A DNA stretch of 64,000 nucleotides from the NCBI RefSeq assembly GCF_001718315.1, contig NZ_CP013362.1:1054001-1118000 (forward strand), given 5' to 3'. The notes under the pieces are model-generated. The model was not told the DNA's origin, searched no databases, and worked only from the letters and a program-made list of their open reading frames with translations. Source of the stretch: Burkholderia diffusa (lineage in GTDB: Bacteria > Pseudomonadota > Gammaproteobacteria > Burkholderiales > Burkholderiaceae). The translations under genes and the position numbers were made by a program. Positions 19,782 through 27,533 of the stretch are shown one piece after another. How positions within the stretch are numbered: the stretch's first letter is position 1; the number at the start of each line of letters is the position of its first letter.

Positions 19782-20108
19782 TTATTGATGGATGCGGTTT
19801 CCGGCGTTTCCCTCCATCGCATGCTGCGCGCTGCCGGGAAGCGGAACAGGATTCGGTATCGGCACCGGAGCAGGCGGGGCGAGCTCGTCCCACAGCGTCA
19901 CCCGTGTCTGGCCTGAAGAACTCGGTTGCGGGGCGGCGACCGGCACGATACCGATGCGGTTGTCCAGTTGCATGCGCGGTGCATTATCGGCAAGCAGTAT
20001 CGCGCGTCCGGGCCGCGCGCCTTCTTCCGAGCGTGCCGGCATGAACGGGCACGCGAGCGCAAATGCAATCGTCAGTTGCACGCAAGACCGTGAAAAAAGT
20101 GTTCGCAT
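19782..20108 (-). CDS. Small exported protein of unknown function
   Basis: This 108-residue protein has a signal peptide (MRTLFSRSCVQLTIAFALAC, cleavage likely after PARS) and a mature part of about 80 residues. The mature part contains LLADNAPRMQLDNRIGIVPV, SSSGQTRVTLWDELAPP and a proline-rich stretch. I do not recognise the family. The ATG at 20108 has a strong GGAGAAGG site six bases upstream, which supports it as a real gene. It is divergent from a sigma-54 activator and lies just downstream of a sigma-54-like promoter, so it may be that regulator's direct target. Confidence 0.7.
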   Translation of the reverse strand: MRTLFSRSCVQLTIAFALACPFMPARSEEGARPGRAILLADNAPRMQLDNRIGIVPVAAPQPSSSGQTRVTLWDELAPPAPVPIPNPVPLPGSAQHAMEGNAGNRIHQ

Positions 20109-20137
20109 GGCTGCCTTCTCCGATCTACTGCACATTC

Positions 20138-20153
20138 AGCGAAATGCATGCCA
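20138..20153 (-). promoter_or_regulatory. Candidate sigma-54 (-24/-12) promoter for the small exported protein
   Basis: On the minus strand the sequence is TGGCATGCATTTCGCT. It matches TGGCACG-N4-TTGCT at all but two positions and keeps the diagnostic GG-N10-GC spacing. The predicted start, near 20127, lies just before the ribosome site of the small gene. Confidence 0.6.
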
Positions 20154-20609
20154 TCGGGCGAAGAGCGTTGTCGCGTCTGCAATCGGTGAGGGCGCATTGT
20201 GAATCGCAATCGAAAACGCCGGGAAATGTTTCAGGCGTGAAACGACGGGGCTCGGGAATACTGCGGATTCAATCGATTCGCTTCAAGGATGAAAATCTGC
20301 GCGTGTGTCGATGCAGGCACGCGTCGCTGCGCATTTGATATGTGCAGATGATTGATAAACGTCGACCATTGAGCGATTCGGCCGCTCGCCCGTTTGCGCT
20401 GCAACTGGTTTGTCGTATTCAGCGCCTATAACTAAGCCGTCGTGGCCAAAAAAATAACTGGACGCGAGATAAGCGCCATCATGCGAGGCCAGTCATTGCC
20501 GCGCATCGGCATGGCGAATCGAGCCGCTTCGGCTGACCCGGTTCGATCCTTTTGCACGCGACTTGGCGTGTGCGGCAATCGTTAGACGGTTGATGAACGG
20601 GGTGGGCAT
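20154..20609. other. Divergent regulatory spacer between the small gene and the sigma-54 activator
   Basis: About 450 bases without a convincing gene, less GC-rich than the surroundings. Activator-binding sites for the sigma-54 promoter would be expected here. I see only a short palindrome, AATCGATT, near 20271 and cannot assign a site. Confidence 0.45.
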
Positions 20610-22007
20610 ATGGAAGCCGAGCAGCGGCATGTGATCTATTTCTCGCGCGAGCCGAACGATGCATTGCGCGGGCATTTCGACGAATGCGGGTGGCGCGTCG
20701 ATCTTGCGGAAAGCGCACGCGACGTGCGGCGGGTCGTGCAGCACGGCGTGGCAACCGCGGGCCTGCTCGATTTCTCGCCGGGTTTTCGGCCCGCGGACTT
20801 GCGCGAACTCGAAACGTGTCTGAGCATCCAGCACATCGGCTGGATCGCGGCAACCCGGCGTGGGCAGTTGCAGGACGCCACGCTGCGGCATCTCATTCGC
20901 GACTACTGCTTCGACTACGTGACGATGCCGTATGAGGCGTCGCGCATCGTCGAGACCGTTGGCCATGCGCACGGCATGGTCGCGCTGACCGACCCGGTGG
21001 CGTCGCCCGTCGGCGCCGGGCGCGCCGAAGGCGAGATGGTCGGCACCTGCGACGCGATGCTCGGGCTCTTCAGGACGATCCGGCGCGTCGCCACAACCGA
21101 TGCACCGGTGTTCATCTCCGGCGAATCGGGTACCGGCAAGGAGCTGACGGCCGTTGCGATCCACGAGCGCTCGGCGCGCGCGCAGGCGCCGTTCGTCGCG
21201 ATCAATTGCGGTGCGATTCCGTCGACGCTGCTGCAAGCCGAACTGTTCGGCTATGAGCGCGGTGCCTTTACTGGTGCGAACCAGCGCAAGATCGGCCGTG
21301 TCGAGGCCGCGAACGGCGGCACGCTGTTTCTCGACGAGATCGGCGACCTGCCGCTCGAGAGCCAGGCGAGCCTGCTGCGATTCCTGCAGGAAGGCAAGAT
21401 CGAGCGGCTCGGCGCGCATGTATCGGTGCCGGTCGACGTGCGCGTGATCTGCGCGACGCATGTGGACATGGAAGCGGCGCTGCGCGACGGGCGGTTTCGC
21501 GAGGACCTGTTCCATCGGCTGTGCGTGCTGAAGATCGAGGAGCCGCCGCTGCGCGCGCGCGGCAAGGATATCGAACTGCTGGCGCGTCACATGCTCGAGC
21601 GTTTCAAGGGCGATGCGCATCGCCGCCTGCGCGGCTTTTCCCCGGATGCGATCGCCGCGCTGTACGGCTATCCGTGGCCGGGCAACGTGCGCGAACTGAT
21701 CAATCGCGTGCGCCGGGCGATCGTGATGTCGGAGGGCCGGATGATTACCGCGGCCGATCTCGAACTCAACGAATTCGCGATCCTGGCGCCCGTCTCGCTC
21801 ACCGAGGCGCGGGAAGCGGCCGAACGGCAGGCGATCGAGCAGGCGCTGCTGCGCCACCGTGGCCGTTTTGCCGATGCGGCGCGCGAACTCGGCGTGTCGC
21901 GCGTCACGCTGTACAGGCTGATGTGCGCGCATGGGATGCGCGATCGCAGCGAGCCGCTCGGAGGGTTTTCGGCGCCGTTACCGGAGGTTCCGCATCACGC
22001 TTGCTAA
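20610..22007 (+). CDS. Sigma-54-dependent transcriptional activator, VpsR-like
   Basis: This 465-residue enhancer-binding protein has a degenerate receiver-like N-terminal domain (about 1-125). An AAA+ ATPase follows, with Walker A GESGTGKE (171-178), the sigma-54-contacting GAFTGA (218-223) and Walker B LFLDEIGD (239-246). A C-terminal Fis-type helix-turn-helix (GRFADAARELGVSRVTLYRL) ends the protein. In the receiver, Asp54 (GLLDFS) sits where phosphorylation would occur. The usual acidic pair is absent, and MP replaces the Lys-Pro after strand 5, so phosphorylation control is doubtful. The layout matches VpsR/BerB-type regulators of biofilm polysaccharides, which bind c-di-GMP. That function is an inference. 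Confidence 0.9.
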   Translation: MEAEQRHVIYFSREPNDALRGHFDECGWRVDLAESARDVRRVVQHGVATAGLLDFSPGFRPADLRELETCLSIQHIGWIAATRRGQLQDATLRHLIRDYCFDYVTMPYEASRIVETVGHAHGMVALTDPVASPVGAGRAEGEMVGTCDAMLGLFRTIRRVATTDAPVFISGESGTGKELTAVAIHERSARAQAPFVAINCGAIPSTLLQAELFGYERGAFTGANQRKIGRVEAANGGTLFLDEIGDLPLESQASLLRFLQEGKIERLGAHVSVPVDVRVICATHVDMEAALRDGRFREDLFHRLCVLKIEEPPLRARGKDIELLARHMLERFKGDAHRRLRGFSPDAIAALYGYPWPGNVRELINRVRRAIVMSEGRMITAADLELNEFAILAPVSLTEAREAAERQAIEQALLRHRGRFADAARELGVSRVTLYRLMCAHGMRDRSEPLGGFSAPLPEVPHHAC

Positions 22008-22020
22008 AATTGGCGGGTGA

Positions 22021-22038
22021 CGGCCGCCCTCGCGGCCG
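22021..22038 (+). promoter_or_regulatory. Hairpin in the thyA leader
   Basis: CGGCCGC (22021-22027) pairs perfectly with GCGGCCG (22032-22038) around CCTC, directly before the AAGGAA ribosome site of thyA. It could affect translation initiation. Confidence 0.5.
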
Positions 22039-22049
22039 AAGGAACCCGC

Positions 22050-23021
22050 ATGAAACAGTACCTCGACCTCGTTCGCACCATCCTCGACACCGGCACCTGG
22101 CAGGAGAACCGCACGGGCATCCGCACCATCAGCATGCCCGGTGCGATGCTGCGGTTCGACCTGCAGCAAGGTTTCCCGGCCGTGACGACCAAGAAGCTCG
22201 CGTTCAAGTCCGCGATTGGCGAACTGGTCGGCTTCCTGCGGGCATCGCGCAGCGCGGCTGATTTCCGCGCGCTTGGCTGCAAGGTGTGGGACGCGAACGC
22301 GAACGACAATGCGCAGTGGCTCGCGAACCCGTACCGCCAAGGCGCCGACGACCTGGGCGACGTGTACGGCGTGCAATGGCGCCAGTGGCCCGGCTACAAG
22401 GTGCTCGACGCGGGCGCCGACGCGCAGATCGCCGATGCGACGCGCCGCGGGTTCCGAATCGTCACCCGCTTCGACGAGGACGGTGCGCCGAAGGTGCTGC
22501 TGTACAAGGCGATCGACCAGTTGCGCCAGTGTCTCGACACGATCATGGAGAACCCGGCCGATCGCCGCATCCTGTTTCACGCGTGGAATCCGGCCGTGCT
22601 CGACCAGATCGCGCTGCCCGCGTGCCATCTGCTGTATCAGTTCCTGCCGAACGTCACGAAGCGCGAGATTTCGCTGTGCCTGTACATCCGCAGCAACGAC
22701 GTCGGGCTCGGCACGCCGTTCAACCTGACGGAAGGCGCCGCACTGCTGTCGCTCGTCGGCCGGCTGACGGGTTATACGCCGCGCTGGTTCACGTACTTCA
22801 TCGGCGACGCGCACATCTACGAGAACCAGCTCGACATGCTGCGGCAGCAACTCACGCGCGAACCGTACGAGAGCCCGCGGCTCGAGATTGCCGAGCGCGT
22901 GCCGGACTACGCGAAGACGGGCGTTTATGCGCCCGAATGGCTCGAGCAGATCGAGCCGTCCGACTTCTCGCTCGTCGGCTACCGGCACCATGAGCCGCTG
23001 ACCGCGCCGATGGCGGTCTGA
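22050..23021 (+). CDS. thyA: Thymidylate synthase (long form)
   Basis: This enzyme converts dUMP to dTMP using methylene-tetrahydrofolate. The protein has 323 residues against 264 in E. coli, with most of the extra length in the region after the N-terminal domain. It keeps [20 protein letters not shown], the catalytic cysteine in [11 protein letters not shown], the nucleotide site [12 protein letters not shown] and [12 protein letters not shown]. The sequence before the cysteine is PACH rather than the usual PPCH. The ATG at 22050 follows AAGGAA and starts the conserved [12 protein letters not shown]. It is followed by a terminator. Confidence 0.97.
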   Translation: MKQYLDLVRTILDTGTWQENRTGIRTISMPGAMLRFDLQQGFPAVTTKKLAFKSAIGELVGFLRASRSAADFRALGCKVWDANANDNAQWLANPYRQGADDLGDVYGVQWRQWPGYKVLDAGADAQIADATRRGFRIVTRFDEDGAPKVLLYKAIDQLRQCLDTIMENPADRRILFHAWNPAVLDQIALPACHLLYQFLPNVTKREISLCLYIRSNDVGLGTPFNLTEGAALLSLVGRLTGYTPRWFTYFIGDAHIYENQLDMLRQQLTREPYESPRLEIAERVPDYAKTGVYAPEWLEQIEPSDFSLVGYRHHEPLTAPMAV

Positions 23022-23073
23022 CCCCCGGCGTTCGACGGCGGCGTGGGATATACGACCCGCGCCAGGCAGAATG

Positions 23074-23113
23074 GAAAAGGACCGACCGGCATTCGCCGGT
23101 CGGTCCTTTTCGT
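23074..23113. terminator. Bidirectional terminator between thyA and the FecR-domain gene
   Basis: GAAAAGGACCGACCGGC pairs with GCCGGTCGGTCCTTTTC around ATTC, an almost perfect 17-bp stem flanked by A and T runs. Confidence 0.92.
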
Positions 23114-23127
23114 TTCATCGGGTGCGG

Positions 23128-25632
23128 TTACTGGCGATGCCGCTCGTCGTGGCCGCCGGGCGGCGGGTTGCTCGGGCGCGGCGCCTCGACGTGCGGTGCC
23201 GGTTGCGGCCGCGGTTCCATGCGTGGCGCGGGCATCGACGGCCGCGGCTCCATGCGCGGAGCCTGCGGTTGCGGTCGCGGCATTTCATGCACGGCCGGCG
23301 CGGGCGGGCGATACTCGTTCACGCGCGGCGGTGCGACTTCGCGCCGTGGTGCCGGTTGTGCGAATTCGGGGCGCGGTTGCGGTGCCGGCGCGGCGCGCTC
23401 GGGTCGCGGCTGTGCATGCTGGGCCGGTGCCGTGAAATCGGGGCGCGGACGTGGCTGCGGAATCTGCGCGGTCGTATCGGGTCGTGGTTGCGGCAACGCG
23501 CGCGGCGTTTCCTGCCGCCCGCCGGGTTGCGCGCCGGGCGCCGCTTCCGGATGCGGGACCGGCGCCGCGCCGCGCACGGGCGGCAGTGCATTCTGTCCTG
23601 CTGCGTGGAGTGCCGTCGGCGGCGTCGGGCGCTGACGCTCCATCGGCGTGTGCGGCTGCATCCACACGGGCGCCGCGGCTGCATGCGTGCTGTCGCGCGC
23701 GGTCGGTGCGTTGGCGGCCGTCGGCGGGTGCGGGACGCCATTTCCGGCGCCGAGCGCCTGATGCGGGGCCGGATTGCCCGGTGCCGGCGGCGTGGCGCCG
23801 TTCGCGAAGCGCGGCGCGTTGGGGGCTTCGCCGTTCGTCGGTCGCGCGCCATTCGGCATGATCGGCATCGGTGCACCGGGCCGTGCAGTCAGTGCCTGTG
23901 CCGGGGCTGGCTGCCCGTCGCGCGGCGCGTGCGCCGGTTGCACGACGGGGCCGTGCGGATTCACGAGCTGCACGTTGCGCATCGCCCATGCACCGGCTTT
24001 CGGGTTGCCCGGCACGCGGACCGGGCGAGCCGCATAGTCGGCCGGCACGTTTGTCCTCGCGACGGGCGCGCCTGCGCCCGGCACGCGCCCGCCTTGCCGG
24101 GCGAGGTGCGCGGCCGCCTGGTCGCGATACGCTGCCGGCACCGCCGGATTGCGCGTCGCGACGAACGTGTGCTGTCCGATCGCTGCCGGCGGCCGGTAGC
24201 TGGCCGTGCGCAGTCCGCCGGTAAAGCTCTGGCGCACCGGCGCAATGCCGGGGGTGCCGGGCATCACGTGCGCGTTGCGCCATTGTTGCGGATCGACGTG
24301 CTGCGAGAAGTGCGCGACCGGCTGACCGTGCACGAACGCGGACGCCGGCACGGCAGTGATCGCGTGCGGCGCGCGGAAGTTCACGTACGTCTTGTTGATG
24401 TTCGTGATGTTGGTGATGTTCGTCACGTTCACGGTCTTGTTGACCGTCACGTTGTTGACCACGATGTTCCGGTTCACGCGATCGTAGTAATGCGGGCTCC
24501 AGCCACCCCAGCCGGGATGCCACGGTTCGCCCGGGCCGAGTGCGAACCACGCGCAACCGGCCGCGGCGACACCGCCGACCGTCAGCGCGACGCTCCAGTC
24601 GGGCCCGCCGCCGCCGCCCACGAACGCGACGAGTGCCGGCGCGTAGACAGGCGGCTCGCTGACGACCATCGGGCCGGGCACCCATGCCCAGCTGTCGTCG
24701 ACATAGGCCCAGCGGCCGTAGTGATAGGGCGCGAAGCCCCACGGGGCATCGTCGACCCACGTCCATCCCCATGGCGCCTGCCAGATCCAGTGACCGTCGT
24801 GATACGGCGCCCAGTCGGCCGGCGTGTCGTTCGGCACCCAGACCTCGCCGTAATTCGGGGTTTCGCGCCACGTACCATTCGCGTCGAGATCCTGATAACC
24901 GGGAACGTCGCGCGATACGTAGCGGGCCGATACCGAGCGCTGCTCCGCCGCATCGCGGCTGGCGGCCCACTGGTCGAGCGCGTCGGGGGCCGGCGCGGCC
25001 GATTGCTGTGCGACCTGCAGGTCGGTGCCGGTGAACACGACCTGTTGCCCGGGCGACAGCGGATACTGCCCGTTGCTGCCGTAGACGGTCGCGCTGCCGT
25101 TGCGGACGGTGACCGTCGTGGTCGCGCCGTTCGGCGCGACATCGACGCGATAGTCGCCGGGGCCCGTGATGCCGAGCGCGAGATTGGGTGTGTCGATTTC
25201 GTAGGTCCCGCCGGACGGCAGATCGCGCACGTGCGTCGATACGGTGCCGAGCCCGACCTTCAGCTGCGTCGTGTTGTCGTCGAGGTTCAGGACCGACAGG
25301 CTCGTCGATTCGCCAAGTCGCACCGCCGTCGAGCCGATGTGCAGCTCCGAGCGTGCGCCGGCGTCGTTCCACAGCTGGTCGCCGGTCGTCAGCGGCCGGT
25401 TCACGGCGGCGTACGACCACGTGTCGGTGCCGGCGGGCTCCGTCGTCACGGCACCCGACATGTAGTTGAGCCGGGCGACGCGGCTCGGCGGGTCACCGCC
25501 CGGCTGTCGGGCGGCGGCCGCATACGCCGCGGCCTGTGTCGCTTGCGCGAATGCGGAGGGCAGGATCGCCAGCGTGGCGAACGCGAGCAGCGTGCAGCGG
25601 GCGGTTCGCTTGAGCGTGAACAGGGAGGCCAT
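23128..25632 (-). CDS. Exported FecR-domain / DUF6600-like protein with proline-rich tail
   Basis: This 834-residue protein has a signal peptide (residues 1-29, ending SAFAQA). A FecR-like beta domain follows (RVARLNYMSGAVTTEPAG, LTTGDQLWNDAGARSEL, VRNGSATVYGSN). Next are tandem Tyr/Trp-rich modules of the DUF6600 type (YGEVWVPNDTPADWAPYHDG, GWTWVDDAPWGFAPYHYGRW). An Asn/Thr-rich stretch NKTVNVTNITNITNINKTYV precedes a tail of some 400 residues rich in Pro, Ala, Arg and Gln. There is no membrane segment after the signal, so it is probably periplasmic or surface-exposed, not a classical FecR anti-sigma regulator. No sigma-factor or TonB receptor gene is adjacent. Function unknown. Confidence 0.87.
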   Translation of the reverse strand: MASLFTLKRTARCTLLAFATLAILPSAFAQATQAAAYAAAARQPGGDPPSRVARLNYMSGAVTTEPAGTDTWSYAAVNRPLTTGDQLWNDAGARSELHIGSTAVRLGESTSLSVLNLDDNTTQLKVGLGTVSTHVRDLPSGGTYEIDTPNLALGITGPGDYRVDVAPNGATTTVTVRNGSATVYGSNGQYPLSPGQQVVFTGTDLQVAQQSAAPAPDALDQWAASRDAAEQRSVSARYVSRDVPGYQDLDANGTWRETPNYGEVWVPNDTPADWAPYHDGHWIWQAPWGWTWVDDAPWGFAPYHYGRWAYVDDSWAWVPGPMVVSEPPVYAPALVAFVGGGGGPDWSVALTVGGVAAAGCAWFALGPGEPWHPGWGGWSPHYYDRVNRNIVVNNVTVNKTVNVTNITNITNINKTYVNFRAPHAITAVPASAFVHGQPVAHFSQHVDPQQWRNAHVMPGTPGIAPVRQSFTGGLRTASYRPPAAIGQHTFVATRNPAVPAAYRDQAAAHLARQGGRVPGAGAPVARTNVPADYAARPVRVPGNPKAGAWAMRNVQLVNPHGPVVQPAHAPRDGQPAPAQALTARPGAPMPIMPNGARPTNGEAPNAPRFANGATPPAPGNPAPHQALGAGNGVPHPPTAANAPTARDSTHAAAAPVWMQPHTPMERQRPTPPTALHAAGQNALPPVRGAAPVPHPEAAPGAQPGGRQETPRALPQPRPDTTAQIPQPRPRPDFTAPAQHAQPRPERAAPAPQPRPEFAQPAPRREVAPPRVNEYRPPAPAVHEMPRPQPQAPRMEPRPSMPAPRMEPRPQPAPHVEAPRPSNPPPGGHDERHRQ

Positions 25633-25794
25633 GATGAGCGTCTTCGTCGTTATCGCGGCGCGTCGATTCGTGCCGTTGAGTTCACAATATCCGCTCGGCC
25701 TGTTTCAGTGCTCGGTGTTTTGTAAGTCGAATGGCACGCGATGTAACAAAACCTGTCCATCGCGCGTCGTTGTCGTCGGGCCGCAATGCGCGCG

Positions 25795-26505
25795 TCAAGC
25801 GGACGTAAGCCAGTCGTCGAAAATCTGTTGCCCGGGCACGGTGACGCGCAGCACGCGCGGACGCGCGGTGCGCTCAATCCAGCCGTGCGCGCAGAAGCTG
25901 TCGAGCAGCGCCGCGCCCAGCGCGCCGCCGAGATGCGGGCGACGCTCGCTCCAGTCGAGGCAGCCGCATGCGAAACGGCGGCGGCGCGTGCGCTGCTGTG
26001 CTACGTCGATGCCCCACTGCGCGAGCGCATGCGTGCCCAGTTCCGTGGCTTCGATCGCATCGCCGTCCGCCTGCAGCCAGCCGCGTGCGGTGAGCCCGTC
26101 GAAGATGCGGACCGCGAGTTCGCCGGCCATGTGGTCATAGCAGGTGCGCGCATAGCGCAGTTCGGCCGGCACCGTGCGTGACGGCGGCGGCACCGGGCGG
26201 TTCGGCGCGGCCGCGCGTGCCACGTTCGCGAGTGCCTCGAGCGATGCAGCGATGTCGGCAGACGCGAGCCGGTAGTAGCGGTGCCGGCCGCGCACGTCGA
26301 GCGCAAGCAGGCCACCTTCGGTCAGGCGCGCGAGGTGCGCGCTCGCCGCGGATGGCGACAGCCCCGCGATCATCGTCAGCTCGCCGGCCGGCCGTGCGCT
26401 GCCGTCCATCAGCACCCACAGCATCGCGGCGCGCCCGGGATCGGCGATCAGTGCGCCGATTCGGCTCAGGCCTGGAAAGTGGTGGTCGTCTTGATCGGTC
26501 ATCAT
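25795..26505 (-). CDS. ArsR-type helix-turn-helix regulator
   Basis: This 236-residue protein has an N-terminal winged-helix domain (ARPAGELTMIAGLSPSAASA, then LARLTEGGLLALDVRGRHRYYRLAS). A C-terminal region of similar size carries RRRFACGCLDWSERRPHLGG, a motif shared by this long ArsR subgroup. The recognition-helix cysteines that bind metal in ArsR or SmtB are absent, so metal sensing through that site is unlikely. The start could be either of two adjacent ATG codons (26505 or 26502). It is divergent from a small lipoprotein gene, which is a possible target. Confidence 0.85.
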   Translation of the reverse strand: MMTDQDDHHFPGLSRIGALIADPGRAAMLWVLMDGSARPAGELTMIAGLSPSAASAHLARLTEGGLLALDVRGRHRYYRLASADIAASLEALANVARAAAPNRPVPPPSRTVPAELRYARTCYDHMAGELAVRIFDGLTARGWLQADGDAIEATELGTHALAQWGIDVAQQRTRRRRFACGCLDWSERRPHLGGALGAALLDSFCAHGWIERTARPRVLRVTVPGQQIFDDWLTSA

Positions 26506-26681
26506 CGTGTGTCGTCAGGCGGAATGACTGCAGTGTAGGCGCTCGCGCACATTCGATGTTTCGCGTTCGGATGAAATGTCGGATGCGGCGAGGCGGTGCG
26601 CGACCCGCGGTCGTAGGCGGCGCGCGCGTAGAATGGCCGGACGTGGCGGCAGTGGGCCGCCGGATGCGACACGATGCAACG

Positions 26682-26819
26682 ATGAAGACGATTTTCTGCC
26701 TGTTGGCGGCCGCGTTGCTCTGCGCGGCCTGTGCGCAGGGCGGCGCGGGCGCCGGCGAGCGGGGCGGCAGCCTCGAGATGTACGGGACGATCGACCAGGG
26801 CATCACGGTGCGCCGCTGA
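26682..26819 (+). CDS. Small predicted lipoprotein
   Basis: This is a 45-residue protein beginning MKTIFCLLAAALLCAACAQG. The N-terminus is a typical lipoprotein signal with lipobox LCAAC, so only about 30 residues would remain after processing (GAGERGGSLEMYGTIDQGIT and VRR). It is not a known family to me, but the clean lipobox and the complete short frame make it likely real. It sits between an ArsR-type regulator on the other strand and a thioesterase gene. Coding status is inferred. Confidence 0.65.
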   Translation: MKTIFCLLAAALLCAACAQGGAGAGERGGSLEMYGTIDQGITVRR

Positions 26820-26963
26820 CGGGCGCCGATTTCCGATGCCGACGCCGGCTCGGCGCGCAGGCGGGCTTGCCGCCGCTGCCGCGCGGCGGGCGCCGCGACG
26901 TGTTGCCGCAGTGCAACGTATAATGCGCCGATTGCAGTGCCCCCGCCGCCTGGAGCTATCACG

Positions 26964-27476
26964 ATGTCCCAACCGTCCCCCGTACCGGCCGCCCTCGACC
27001 GCACCGAAACCGTATTCCGCTTCCTCGCCGAGCCGTCGTCCGTGAACTTCGGCGGCAAGGTGCATGGCGGCGCGCTGATGAAGTGGATCGACGAGGTCGC
27101 GTATGCGTGTGCGGCGGTCTGGTCGAGCCGTTATTGCGTGACGGTCAGCGTCGGCAACATCCGCTTCCAGCGTCCGATCCTCGTCGGCAACCTGGTCGAG
27201 CTGAAGGCGCGCGTCGTCGCGACGGGGCGCACCAGCATGCACATCCACGTGTCCGTGCACGCCGGCGATCCGAAGGGCGGCGTGCTGCGCCAGACGACCG
27301 ACTGCCTCGTCGTGTTCGTCGCGGTCGACGAGAACGGCAACCCGGTGCCGGTGCCGCCGTTCGTGCCCGAGACCGACGAGCAGAAGGTGCTCGCAAAATA
27401 TGCGGCCGACGTGCGCGCCGCGCTCGACAAGATCGTCGAGATGAAGCCCGAGGAAGTGGCGAAGGGCACCGTCTGA
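26964..27476 (+). CDS. Acyl-CoA thioesterase (YciA-type hotdog fold)
   Basis: This enzyme hydrolyses acyl-CoA to free acid and CoA. The 170-residue protein carries the hotdog signature NFGGKVHGGALMKWIDEVAY and CVTVSVGNIRFQRPILVGNL, then VELKARVVATGRTSMHIHVS, as in YciA and related broad-range thioesterases. The ATG at 26964 has a GGAG site and begins MSQPSPVPAALDRT. The 3' end runs head-to-head with fumC, 57 bases apart. The precise acyl chain preference is unknown. Confidence 0.93.
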   Translation: MSQPSPVPAALDRTETVFRFLAEPSSVNFGGKVHGGALMKWIDEVAYACAAVWSSRYCVTVSVGNIRFQRPILVGNLVELKARVVATGRTSMHIHVSVHAGDPKGGVLRQTTDCLVVFVAVDENGNPVPVPPFVPETDEQKVLAKYAADVRAALDKIVEMKPEEVAKGTV

Positions 27477-27533
27477 CGGCAACGGGCGCCGCGTACGCGG
27501 CTCGCCCGCCCCGTCATTGCGTCGACTGCGCGA

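Noticed and set aside
20265-20285. AATCGATT palindrome as activator binding site
   Set aside because: Too short and common; no second copy at enhancer spacing was found.
23071-25725. Plus-strand open frame of 884 codons opposite the FecR-domain gene
   Set aside because: Arg/Gly-rich translation typical of an antisense frame; the minus-strand protein has a signal peptide and recognisable domains.
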